Source of the DNA: Desulfatiglans sp.
Lineage (GTDB): Bacteria; Desulfobacterota; DSM-4660; Desulfatiglandales; HGW-15
Direction: 5' to 3'
Assembly (NCBI GenBank): GCA_012513605.1
Contig: JAAZBV010000051.1
Span: 1-33,525, forward strand
DNA length: 33,525 bases
In this document: positions 15,613 to 24,900 of the stretch, piece by piece
Position numbering within the stretch: the stretch's first letter is position 1
Layout of the letters: each line of letters starts with the position of its first letter
Notes under the pieces: model-generated
What the model was told of the DNA's origin: nothing
What the model saw: the letters and a program-made list of their open reading frames with translations, nothing else
Databases searched by the model: none
Made by a program: the position numbers and the translations under genes

Positions 15613-16489
15613 CTTTGCTGTAGGTTGCCCCACCCCATTTCATTTTTTTTCTAAGTATTTCATAATAGGTCTGATCCGGTGATTTGAACAGTTTAATTTT
15701 TGAATCTGACCTGTAAACAAGGATGTTATCCCCTTCAAGGATATCAAAACCTACTTGCCCATCAAAGGTCAGACTTACCTTTTCTTCACTTTCTTTCAAC
15801 ATCATTACAGAAATGACCACGGTATCAGGGAGTATTATTGGTCTGTTTGTAAGTGTAAATGGGCATATAGGGGTAAGTATTACATTTGAAATAGTCGGGT
15901 AGAGTATTGGACCTCCTGCTGATAAATTATAGCCTGTTGATCCTGTAGGGGTTGAAATAATAAGCCCGTCAGACCTGAATGTTGTTAAAAACTCGTTATT
16001 TATAAGCACATCAAGCTCTATTATTCTTGCGAGAGGACCTTTGTTAATTACCACATCATTTAATGTCTGAAATTTATAAACTTCCCGGTTATTTCTTGTC
16101 ACCTTTGTTTCAAGCATAAGTCTTTCTTCAATCTCAAGACTGTTGTTGAGAATCATATCTAAAGATGGATAGAGTTTATCAATGGGTATACATGTCAGGA
16201 AACCTAAGCCTCCCAGATTTACGCCTAATATAGGGATGCCATGACGTCCATATTTTCTTGATGCCCCTAAAAGGGTTCCATCTCCACCAAGAACAATAAT
16301 CCATTTAAGATCGTTAATCGGCATTAATTCAGAGTTGTTACAGGGCGCTTCCTGCTGACCGCTGGGGCCCATCTCTTCTGAAAACACATTTAACCCTTTA
16401 TCCTGTAACCATTCAACAAGTTTTTGAGCCTCCCGCATTGCCGGTTCAAACTTGTGTTTATAAATCACCCCAATTGAAAATATTCCCAT
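15599..16489 (-). CDS. nadK: NAD kinase
   Basis: ATP- or polyphosphate-dependent NAD kinase making NADP. The diagnostic GGDGTLLGASR is present with GGDGT at residues 68-72 (catalytic Asp70), and the second signature TPTGSTGYNLSAGGPI follows. Length 296 matches the family. The start is supported by AAGGAA 5 bases upstream. It stands 30 bases after the PHP phosphoesterase gene and overlaps the DUF4911-like gene at its 3' end, within a minus-strand operon continuing into miaB. Confidence 0.97.
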   Translation of the reverse strand: MGIFSIGVIYKHKFEPAMREAQKLVEWLQDKGLNVFSEEMGPSGQQEAPCNNSELMPINDLKWIIVLGGDGTLLGASRKYGRHGIPILGVNLGGLGFLTCIPIDKLYPSLDMILNNSLEIEERLMLETKVTRNNREVYKFQTLNDVVINKGPLARIIELDVLINNEFLTTFRSDGLIISTPTGSTGYNLSAGGPILYPTISNVILTPICPFTLTNRPIILPDTVVISVMMLKESEEKVSLTFDGQVGFDILEGDNILVYRSDSKIKLFKSPDQTYYEILRKKMKWGGATYSKDADK

Positions 16490-16519
16490 ATTATTTCCTT
16501 TTTTATAAGTAAAGCTTGT

Positions 16520-17389
16520 TTACCTGCCAAACTGTAGTGATACATAATCAGGCACCTCTACACTACCCATAAGGAGAGGATCTTGATGACAATCTGATCC
16601 ACCTGAAACAAGAAGTTTCATTTTATTTGCATATTCCAGATATTGTTCAATGCTTTTCCTGTCATGGGAAGAGTGCCAGCATTCTATGCCATCAATAAAA
16701 GGAAGAATAGATTGTGTAATAATCTTATGTTGCTCCTGAATATCCTGAGTCAATTTTGATAACGAGGTACCTCGTGGATGATTTGGATGAGCAAGAAAAA
16801 GTTTCCCTCCTGCATTTTTAATAAGGCTTGATACCTCTTCAAGCGATAATGGCATCTTTTCAATATTACATTTTGTAAGGTATTTTATAAATGCCTCGTC
16901 TCTTGTTTTTACTATCCCTTTTTTTACCATATAATCTGCGATATGCGGTCTTCCAAATGCACCATAAACAGATATTCCTATTTCATCAAGACCTTTATTG
17001 GTAAGTGGCTTTTTATTTTCATTTGACAGTTCATCATTAATTTTTTCAAGAATTTTTTCTGCCCTTTTTTTTCTATAGCTCCTGAGTTCTTCTACTTTTT
17101 TATTTAGATACTCATCTTCAGGATTGTAGTCATAGCCAAGAAAATCAAGTGAAATTGGTTTTGACCCGCTAAAGGAAGGATGAGTAAATGATACGCCAAG
17201 CTCAATCCCGTAAATATACCCAATACCATACTCTTCTGAGAGAGATTTAGCATTATTCTGGCATGCAATTGAATCATGATCAGTAATAGACAAAAGCCTG
17301 ATACCAATCTCAGCTGCCTTTTTAAATATCTCCTCAACCGAATATAACCCATCAGAAAAAGTAGAATGAATATGCAGATCTATTATCAT
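16520..17389 (-). CDS. PHP-domain phosphoesterase (TrpH/YciV-like)
   Basis: Metal-dependent PHP-family phosphoesterase of 289 residues. Metal-binding motifs appear in order: DLHIHSTFSDG at the N-terminus, SITDHDS, FLAHPNHP and a C-terminal SGGSDCH. This is the single-domain TrpH/YciV type, shown in other bacteria to hydrolyse 3',5'-nucleotide bisphosphates (pAp) and short RNA 5' ends, not the PHP domain of DNA polymerase. It is the first gene of the run PHP-nadK-DUF4911-miaB. A link to nadK is reasonable because pAp and NADP metabolism both involve 3'/2'-phosphorylated nucleotides, but that is speculation. Confidence 0.9.
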   Translation of the reverse strand: MIIDLHIHSTFSDGLYSVEEIFKKAAEIGIRLLSITDHDSIACQNNAKSLSEEYGIGYIYGIELGVSFTHPSFSGSKPISLDFLGYDYNPEDEYLNKKVEELRSYRKKRAEKILEKINDELSNENKKPLTNKGLDEIGISVYGAFGRPHIADYMVKKGIVKTRDEAFIKYLTKCNIEKMPLSLEEVSSLIKNAGGKLFLAHPNHPRGTSLSKLTQDIQEQHKIITQSILPFIDGIECWHSSHDRKSIEQYLEYANKMKLLVSGGSDCHQDPLLMGSVEVPDYVSLQFGR

Positions 17390-17447
17390 TTAAATCCTAA
17401 TCAAAAGAGATCAATATGAACGATTATACTTTAAAAGGATAATTATT

Positions 17448-18056
17448 TCAGGCCTGACTTGCCAGTTGGTAGCTCCAGTAATACTCAAAGACCTTTTTGA
17501 TATAAGTCTTTGTGGCCTTATAAGGTGGAATGCCATTATATTTTCTTACTTTATTGCTTCCGGCATTATATGCGGCCAGCGCAAGCTTAACATCCCCATT
17601 AAATAATTCAAGTAAATGCTTGATATATTTAACTCCTGCATTAATATTGTGAGCAGGATCATAGATGTCTTCAACGCCTAATGCATCTGCTGTTGAAGGC
17701 ATTAACTGCATTAAACCCACTGCACCTTTTTTTGAAACCGCCAAGTGATCGTACTTTGATTCGGCAAGAATAATTGCCTTGATCAATGCAGGGTCAATTT
17801 TATATCGCTCTGCTGCGTCATCTATGATATCAATATAAACCATTTCTTTACTTGAATGAAAGACAGTATAACTTTTATAACCAAGTCTGCTGATCAGATC
17901 GACTTTATAAGATCTTTGATTCTTAATAAGTGGACGGGATGTAACATCAGACGGTGTACCTGATGGTAAGACAATAAGAGAAAAAATCAGTAAAAAAGAA
18001 ATCATCCCCAAAACCAGGTTCTTCAGGGAATATTTACTAAATGGATCAGTTTCCAT
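17448..18056 (-). CDS. Membrane-anchored lytic transglycosylase (SLT domain)
   Basis: Peptidoglycan-cleaving muramidase-like enzyme of 202 residues. An N-terminal hydrophobic segment (LGMISFLLIFSLIVLP) serves as signal peptide or anchor. The SLT (GH23) domain spans ~80-195, with catalytic Glu99 in ILAESKYD, then GAVGLMQLMPSTA, the NINAGVKYI segment and LALAAYNAGSNKVRKY, all classical signatures. It should cleave the MurNAc-GlcNAc bond with 1,6-anhydro formation in the periplasm. AGGAGGT lies 5-6 bases before the ATG, a strong ribosome-binding site. It precedes the PHP-nadK-miaB run by 58 bases and may be transcribed with it. Confidence 0.95.
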   Translation of the reverse strand: METDPFSKYSLKNLVLGMISFLLIFSLIVLPSGTPSDVTSRPLIKNQRSYKVDLISRLGYKSYTVFHSSKEMVYIDIIDDAAERYKIDPALIKAIILAESKYDHLAVSKKGAVGLMQLMPSTADALGVEDIYDPAHNINAGVKYIKHLLELFNGDVKLALAAYNAGSNKVRKYNGIPPYKATKTYIKKVFEYYWSYQLASQA

Positions 18057-18212
18057 TGTTGACCTCCTAAAAACGGGATCAAAGTCTCATAAAATTCACT
18101 ATTTGTCAAGGTCATGGCTTTTTTACTATAACCAAGCTTGATTTATTTGCGGGATTATCTTATTACCATCTCATTATTGAATAAATAAACTGCAATCTTA
18201 TGGAGAATCCAA

Positions 18213-19028
18213 GTGATCGAAAAGATTTACAAAGCGGCTGAATTTATAGAATCTATCATCAAATATCCACCTGAAATAGGCATGATCACGGGTACAGGGC
18301 TGGGGAGTTTAACCGGAAGAATGCGCGTCGATAATAGAATCCCCTATAAAGATATACCCTATTTCTCTGTCCCCACTGTCACTGGTCATGATGGTTTTCT
18401 TGCGGCAGGCACCATAGCTGGAAAAAGGGTGCTTGCAATGGAAGGACGCTTTCATCTTTATGAAGGTTATACCTCTTCAGAGGTAACCTTCCCGGTTAGG
18501 GTTATGAAAAAACTTGGAGTCAAGTATCTGTTTATTTCAAGTGCTGCTGGCGGGTTTAACCCCATGTTTAAAGCCGGTGATCTCATGTTAATAGATGATC
18601 ATATTAACTTTACAGGTATTGATCCTCTAGTAGGCCCAAACCTTGATGAGTTTGGCCCCCGATTTCCAGATATGTCACGTGTATATGACCCAAAGCTGCT
18701 CTTGATAGCAAAGAAAAATGCCATGAAACTTGAGATCGATCTAAAGCAGGGGGTTTATATTGGGATCACAGGCCCGTGCCTTGAGACACCTTCAGAGGTG
18801 CGTCTTATGCGGATGCTTGGCGCAGATGCTGTTGGCATGTCCACTGTACACGAAGTGATTGTAGCAAAGCACTGCGGACTAAAGATTATGGCTATAGTGG
18901 TGATAACTGATATGGATCTTCCTGACTGTATGGAAGAGATAAAGGTTGAAAAGGTGATCGAAATAGCTATGGCTGCAAGCCCGGCGCTTTCCTCTCTATG
19001 GGAGAGCATTATTAAAGAATTGCCTTAA
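18213..19028 (+). CDS. PNP-family nucleoside phosphorylase with MTAP-like specificity residues
   Basis: Trimeric-type purine nucleoside phosphorylase, 271 residues: nucleoside + phosphate gives base + ribose-1-phosphate. Family motifs are MITGTGLGSL, EGRFHLYEGY (phosphate-binding Arg/His), SSAAGGFNP, GITGPCLETPSEVR (E191 equals human PNP E201) and VGMSTVHEVIVAKH. In the base pocket, the Asn that selects 6-oxopurines (human N243) is Asp233, with a second Asp at 235 (ITDMD), as in methylthioadenosine phosphorylase. The His that contacts the ribose 5'-OH (human H257) is Val245, again as in MTAP. It may thus prefer adenosine or 5'-methylthioadenosine despite its PNP backbone. GTG start with GGAGA 7 bases upstream. 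It converges on the permease gene, sharing TTAA as both stops. Confidence 0.9.
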   Translation: MIEKIYKAAEFIESIIKYPPEIGMITGTGLGSLTGRMRVDNRIPYKDIPYFSVPTVTGHDGFLAAGTIAGKRVLAMEGRFHLYEGYTSSEVTFPVRVMKKLGVKYLFISSAAGGFNPMFKAGDLMLIDDHINFTGIDPLVGPNLDEFGPRFPDMSRVYDPKLLLIAKKNAMKLEIDLKQGVYIGITGPCLETPSEVRLMRMLGADAVGMSTVHEVIVAKHCGLKIMAIVVITDMDLPDCMEEIKVEKVIEIAMAASPALSSLWESIIKELP

Positions 19029-20488
19029 ACCTTTGATCGGACAAAAATAAAATATAAAATTAAGAGTATTGCCAACAAGTACATAAACCAGCTTACATCC
19101 TTCCTTTTACCACTTAAAAGCTTGATAAAAGGATAACTTACAAAGCCCATTGTAAGTCCATCAGCAATGGAATATGTCAAAGGGATACCTGTAATCATCA
19201 GGAAACAGGGGATTGATTCACTGTAATCATCCCATTGTATCTTCAGAACATTTTTGATCATCATTGAGCCCACTATAATGAGAGCAGGGGCAGTAATCGT
19301 TGTATAGCTGCCTATCATGATAATTAAGGGGCTTAAAAAAAGTGCCAGCAAAAAGAAGATAGCGATAGTTATGCTTGTTAATCCTGTACGTCCCCCCTGC
19401 TCCACCCCAGCAGCGCTTTCAATAAAACTGGTTACAGTTGTAGTCCCCGCACAGGCGCCTATTACAGTTCCAACAGCATCAGATAAAAAGGCCTTTTCAG
19501 CCCTTGGAAGCTTGTTATCTTTGACAAGCCCGGCCTGCTCGCTTACTCCTATAAGTGTGCCTATTGTGTCGAACATATCCATGAACAGAAATATTATTAT
19601 AAATGGCACCATGGAAAGAGAAAGCGCCCCCAGTATATCCATTTTAAATAAAGTAGGTTTAAGAGATGGTGGGAGAGAAAAGAGGTTACAGGAAAGTGTA
19701 AACTCTTTTACAAGCCTGGAATTTGAAAGGAGATGAGATTCAGCAATTTCAAAACCTGAAGTAGAAATCAGTTTTAATATAACAGAGATAATTGTTGCGC
19801 CAGCAATTCCAAGTATTATGGCGCCGCGGATTTTTCGAGTATAAAGTGCTGCAGTCATGAAAAGACCGGATGCAAAAACAAAAAGGTCAATTGAAAAAAT
19901 ATGAGGATTTAATTTTACTAGCGTTTCGCCGCTTATTATTACTCCACCAGGGGTTGTAACGATTGTTGCCGCTGTAACAATTATTCCCGCATTTTGCATT
20001 CCTATAAAGGCAATAAATAATCCTATGCCTACAGCCATTGCGTTCTTCATGCTTGGGCTTACAGCATCAATGATTACCTTCCTGATACCAAACAATGAGA
20101 GTAAAAGAAACAATATGCCGGAAACAAAGATAATACCAAGTCCAATCTGCCATGAATTTGAAAAACCCGCGGCGCTAACAGCAGGCAATACTGTAAAAAC
20201 AAAGAAAAAGTTTTCACCCATTCCAGGGGCCTGTGCAATGGGATACCTTGCGTATATACCCATAATTGCGGTAGCAACAGCAGACGATATACAGGTAGCT
20301 GCCATCACGGCGCCAAAATCCAAACCTGTATCAAAACCAAACATCCTGCCTGAAAGGACCATTGGCTGAACAACAATAATATATGCCATTGTCAGAAAGG
20401 TGGTTATACCGGCTGTAATCTCATTGCCTACACTGCTTCCGTTCTCAGAAAGTCTGAATAGCTTATCCAGTCTACTGTTGTTTATCAT
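19025..20488 (-). CDS. NCS2-family purine permease (AzgA/PbuG type)
   Basis: Proton-coupled uptake carrier for nucleobases, 487 residues with about a dozen hydrophobic segments. The N-terminal GITTFLTMAYIIVVQP and APGMGENFFF, and the later CAGTTTVTSFIESAAGVEQG, are the signatures of the AzgA-like branch (PbuG, PbuO, AdeP/AdeQ) that imports adenine, guanine or hypoxanthine. It is the last gene of mtnP-apt-permease. Its ATG shares a base with the apt TAA stop (TAATG), so translation is coupled, and context favours adenine or hypoxanthine as substrate. The exact base cannot be read from sequence. Confidence 0.92.
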   Translation of the reverse strand: MINNSRLDKLFRLSENGSSVGNEITAGITTFLTMAYIIVVQPMVLSGRMFGFDTGLDFGAVMAATCISSAVATAIMGIYARYPIAQAPGMGENFFFVFTVLPAVSAAGFSNSWQIGLGIIFVSGILFLLLSLFGIRKVIIDAVSPSMKNAMAVGIGLFIAFIGMQNAGIIVTAATIVTTPGGVIISGETLVKLNPHIFSIDLFVFASGLFMTAALYTRKIRGAIILGIAGATIISVILKLISTSGFEIAESHLLSNSRLVKEFTLSCNLFSLPPSLKPTLFKMDILGALSLSMVPFIIIFLFMDMFDTIGTLIGVSEQAGLVKDNKLPRAEKAFLSDAVGTVIGACAGTTTVTSFIESAAGVEQGGRTGLTSITIAIFFLLALFLSPLIIMIGSYTTITAPALIIVGSMMIKNVLKIQWDDYSESIPCFLMITGIPLTYSIADGLTMGFVSYPFIKLLSGKRKDVSWFMYLLAILLILYFIFVRSKV

Positions 20489-21021
20489 TATTCGCCTTCA
20501 AATTCTAATAGACTGTGTACATTATACCCCTTATTTTTTAATATCGCAGAACCCTTCAAACCTGGAAGGTCAACAATAAAAACAACCTCTGATATTATCC
20601 CGCCCAGTTTTTCAACAAGAGCGGTTGCTGCCACGGCTGTACCGCCTGTCGCGCAGAGGTCATCAACTATTAGAACCCTGTCTCCTTGTTTAATAGCATC
20701 TTTATGGATTTCAATAGTATCTGTGCCATACTCAAGGTCATACTCATAGGATATTACCTCTGCCGGAAGTTTACCTTTTTTTCTGATAGGTATAAAACCC
20801 TTTCCAAGGGTATATGAAAGCGCCCCACCAATAATAAATCCGCGGGATTCTATGCCGGCAATAATATCAAAATCAGTATGCTCTTTTATGTAGCGCTGGG
20901 TAAAGTTATCGATTACCATTCTAAATCCAAGCGGATCTTTAATAAGTGTTGTAATATCCCTGAAAATAATACCTTTTTTAGGGTAATCAGGAATGCTTCT
21001 TATATAGGATTTGATTGTCAT
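20488..21021 (-). CDS. apt: Adenine phosphoribosyltransferase
   Basis: Converts adenine and PRPP to AMP and pyrophosphate. The PRPP loop VLIVDDLCATGGTA is present, with the Apt-type N-terminus SIRSIPDYPKKGIIFRDIT and the ESRGFIIG segment that separates Apt from other phosphoribosyltransferases. The start at 21021 gives 177 residues. It has GGAGG just upstream and its ATG overlaps the mtnP stop by one base (TGATG). An in-frame ATG 21 bases earlier is less likely. It recaptures the adenine released by MtnP, and perhaps by the PNP-type enzyme. Confidence 0.97.
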   Translation of the reverse strand: MTIKSYIRSIPDYPKKGIIFRDITTLIKDPLGFRMVIDNFTQRYIKEHTDFDIIAGIESRGFIIGGALSYTLGKGFIPIRKKGKLPAEVISYEYDLEYGTDTIEIHKDAIKQGDRVLIVDDLCATGGTAVAATALVEKLGGIISEVVFIVDLPGLKGSAILKNKGYNVHSLLEFEGE

Positions 21022-21800
21022 CAGACACCTCCCTCGTTGCAACTATCATTAATTATTTTTATTTCAGGCAAGGTATTAACAATCAGTTTTTTTACTTTAT
21101 CTGCAGTTTTGTTCATAATAGAAACTATCATCTCCCATGTAACAGGCTCTTCACCCTCTTTCCAGCAATCATAGTCAGTTGACATGGCAATGCCCTGATA
21201 ACAGATGCCAAGTTCTCTCGCAAGTATAACCTCAGGAACTGTTGACATATTTATTATGTCAGCCCCAAAACCTCTAAACATATGTGATTCAGCCTTTGTA
21301 GAAAACCTTGGCCCTTCTATTGTAATAACTGTTCCTTTTATATGATGACGAAAACCCAGTTCCATTGCATTTTTTATAAGCACACCACGCAGATTTTCAC
21401 AAAAGGGATGTGACATGGAGATATGAACAACCCTATCTTTATCAAAAAAGGTAAGTGCCCTTTTTTTTGTAAAATCAATAAACTGGTCAGGGAAGACTAT
21501 ATCCCCCGGCTCAATTTCTTCTTTGAGTGAGCCTACAGCCGTAGTGGCAATAATATGTGTGCAACCTTCCTGATTCAATGCATATATATTTGCTCTGTAA
21601 TTGACTGCTGAAGGGAAAATGGTATGGTTTTTTCCATGCCTTGATAAAATAACAACATCTGTCGTACCAATTGTTCCCATTAATAGAGGTGAAGAAGGTT
21701 TCCCATAGGGGGTATCAACATCCTTATCAACCCTATCACTGATAATCTCAGGATCATCAAACCCTGTTCCTCCTATAATACCTACTTTTATTCTCTTCAA
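21021..21800 (-). CDS. mtnP: S-methyl-5'-thioadenosine phosphorylase
   Basis: Phosphorolyses 5'-methylthioadenosine, a by-product of polyamine and quorum-signal synthesis, to adenine and methylthioribose-1-phosphate. Signatures are GIIGGTGFDD, SRHGKNHTIFPSAVNYRAN, TVITIEGPRFSTKAES, INMSTVPEVILARELG and STDYDCWKEGEEPV; the two Asp in TDYDCW recognise the 6-amino group. The start is TTG at 21800, chosen because AGGAG lies 8 bases upstream. Where human MTAP has Val233, this protein appears to have Trp (VTWEMI), which may alter the 5'-thio pocket. First gene of mtnP-apt-permease. S-methyl-5'-thioinosine specificity is unlikely given the Asp residues. Confidence 0.93.
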   Translation of the reverse strand: MKRIKVGIIGGTGFDDPEIISDRVDKDVDTPYGKPSSPLLMGTIGTTDVVILSRHGKNHTIFPSAVNYRANIYALNQEGCTHIIATTAVGSLKEEIEPGDIVFPDQFIDFTKKRALTFFDKDRVVHISMSHPFCENLRGVLIKNAMELGFRHHIKGTVITIEGPRFSTKAESHMFRGFGADIINMSTVPEVILARELGICYQGIAMSTDYDCWKEGEEPVTWEMIVSIMNKTADKVKKLIVNTLPEIKIINDSCNEGGV

Positions 21801-21913
21801 TTCGCCTGCTCCTCTATTATTGATAATGTGAATGTTTAGTGTTGTTTTAATGTTTTTAGCGACATGTAACTCATTTATCCAGTAAGGTCAAATGATAATA
21901 AATACTAAATCTG

Positions 21914-21944
21914 TTGAAAAAAACTGGATTATCTGCTTTATGAT
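21914..21944 (+). promoter_or_regulatory. Possible promoter of the penicillin-binding protein gene
   Basis: TTGAAA at 21914-21919 and TATGAT at 21939-21944, spaced 19 bases, lie about 54 bases before the ATG at 21998 in the divergent mtnP/PBP spacer. Both hexamers are near consensus, but the spacer is at the long limit and the region is AT-rich, so this is weak. Confidence 0.3.
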
Positions 21945-21997
21945 ATCTCTCTTAATGGCATTTAAAATAATAACATGATTCTGGACAAGTAGTTAAA

Positions 21998-24900
21998 ATG
22001 AAGAAAAAATTTAAAAAAGTTATTACCATTGCACTTATATCGTTTTTCGCAGTGCTTTTTTCCCTTACCGGTTTTTTATTCTTCGTTCGACAGGAGGTAA
22101 AGAGCCAGATCGACCGTGGGGTAATTGATAATATAATATCCTCTGAAAGTCCTGTCTTTTATAATGATGATGTTACGCCAATAGGTGTATTTTTTGAAAA
22201 AATACACAGTAAGTATATAAATTACAGGGATATCCCAAAAATATACATAAAGGCACTGATAGCATCTGAAGATGGTAATTTTTATCATCATTCAGGCTTT
22301 GATTTCAAGGCTATTACAAGGGCATTTATCACTAATATGAAGGCCGGAAAGGTTGTCCAGGGTGGAAGCACCATTACACAGCAGACAGCCAAAAACGTCT
22401 TTAAAAGAGAAAAAAGCGGGTACATATCAAAACTTAAAGAACTTTTTCAGGGCCTGATTCTTGAGTATTTTTATACCAAGGAGGAGATCCTTGAAATGTA
22501 TATTAACCAGTTTGAGGTTACCGGGTTTGGTAAGGGACTCAGGATCGCATCTGAATATTTTTTTAATAAGGAGGTAAAAGACCTCACTATTGTCGAGGCT
22601 GCATTTATAGCAGGTATGGTAAAGGGACCATATAAATATAATCCCTTTACAAAGAGTACAGATGAAGCAAAGAATAAGGCTATAAAAAATGCAAATATCC
22701 GGAAGAACTATGTGCTCAAAAACATGTTTAAATTAAACATGATATCCAATGAAGAATACCTTGAAGCAGTAAAACAGGATGTCCCCTTCAATGAAGGTCA
22801 GGTAACATACAGATTAAATGTAATACTGGATTATATCAGGACTCAACTGCAGTCAGATTATTTCAAGAAGATACTTCATGATGAAGGTGTTGATAATATC
22901 GCTACATCAGGTATCAGGATCTACACCTCTATTAATAAAGAGATACAGGATGCAGCCTTGATGAGTATCCAGAAAAATCTTCCTTTACTGGATATAAGGC
23001 TTTCAGGCATGGATATTAATATCTTCAAGGATAGATATATAAAGAAGGTAGGCGCCTATTACCAGACCCATGAATCAGGGCTCCCATTTTTTGTAAAAAT
23101 CGGCAACATTATAAAGACTGACAAAGGGCCGGAAATTAAGGTTGAATGGAATGATGTCATGACCGGAATTATTGACATCCCAGCGCTTAAGGAAGTGGCA
23201 AATGCCTGGGCAATGTGGAAGTATGGCTATAATTTTAAATATGATTTTAACTATTTGAATGAATTTATTAACCTATTTAATGAAGGTGATTATATCCCTG
23301 TCACCATATCAGAAGAGGGAGACGGAAAAATATCTCTTGCGCCTATCCCTGAGCTTGAGGGCGGGGTGGTTATTCTTAAAGATGGTATGGTAAAGGCAAT
23401 GGTTGGCGGATACTTTAACAGACACTTTAATCGAGCTGTTGATGCAAAAAGACAGCTTGGGTCAATATTTAAACCAATCGTTTATACTGCCGCACTTCAA
23501 CTCAAATGGCACAGCCTTGATAAGCTATCTAATGTGCGTGATCTTTATACCTATCAGGGAACATATTATTTGCCAAATCCGGATCACGAGCCTGAAAGTG
23601 AAACAGTCTCAATGACATGGGCAGGGGTAAAATCAGAAAATCTTGCAACTGTCTGGCTGTTGTACCACCTCACAGACAGGCTTACCATGAGTGAGTTTAA
23701 GGATATTGTGGAAATTCTGGGTTTAGCCCGTGGCAGCAATGAATCTTATGATGATTATGTCTCCAGGATAAGGGATGAACACGGGGTACTGGTGACAAAC
23801 AGCGCTATCAGGGAAGCAGCCTTTAATATGGCCTGTAAAAGTGTTGAATCTGATATATTATTTGATGGAAATTTATATGCCCTTGATAATATAAACAGGC
23901 TTCATCTCAGTATTGATTCAAAAAAAATCATAGATGATAATAAATCTATTTTGCGATACAACTTTGAACAATTGAAAAAAATCAACACCCAGATGCTTGA
24001 TGATCTTAAGGATATAAATCTGCTCTTTACTCTTTACAGCGATAATCCATCAGGTATAGAAACCAGTCTTAACAGAGGATTGAACCGCCTGTATATTCTA
24101 AAGACAAATGATGGTGATGAAAGAATAATTTATACTGGAAATCCGCTCTTTATCAATGGGAGGGAATTTTTTAGAGCAACCATAAATGATCTTATTGATA
24201 GAAAAGAGAAATTCAGTCTGGATGACATCTGGATAGATGACCTTGTACCATCCGGGATATTGACAAACCTTCAGGAGTATATGAATAAACACTACAGGGA
24301 ATTATCAGCCTATTCCAGGTATGATATAAACATCCTGTCACATATCAGAGATTTCAAAACGCTGATTAATCTCGCCTATGTTAAAAAACTTGCAAAAGAT
24401 ATGGGCGTATATTCACCTCTTGACCCTGTCCTTTCTTTTCCCCTTGGGCCAAATGCAATTAGTATAATTGAAGGGGCTATGGCATATCAGACACTACTGA
24501 GTGGTGAAATAAATACCATTCAAGGCGTTGAAAAATCTGAAGGCCTGATACCTGCAATTACAAAGATTACTGACAGGGATAATGTGCTGATATGGGAATA
24601 TAAGCCTGAAAATCAAACCGTGGTATCAAAAACAATCTCTGCTTCAATTGTTGAGATACTGAGAAATGTCGTGAAAAATGGTACAGGTCAGAGGGCCAGG
24701 GATGCAGTCAAGATGGATATGGATTTTGAAAGTGGCAATATGGAATTACCTGTCTTATGTTATGGAAAAACAGGCACTGCAAACCGTTTTACAAACTCAA
24801 GCTTTGTTGGATATATACCCGGCCTGGACAGCATCACTGGTGAATTTGACCTGAACCTGGGGTATGTAATTGCCTCATATGTTGGTTATGATAATAATTT

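Noticed and set aside
21801-21997. Purine riboswitch upstream of the salvage operon
   Set aside because: The mtnP start has a nearby ribosome-binding site, and I see no conserved three-way-junction aptamer sequence in the short AT-rich leader.
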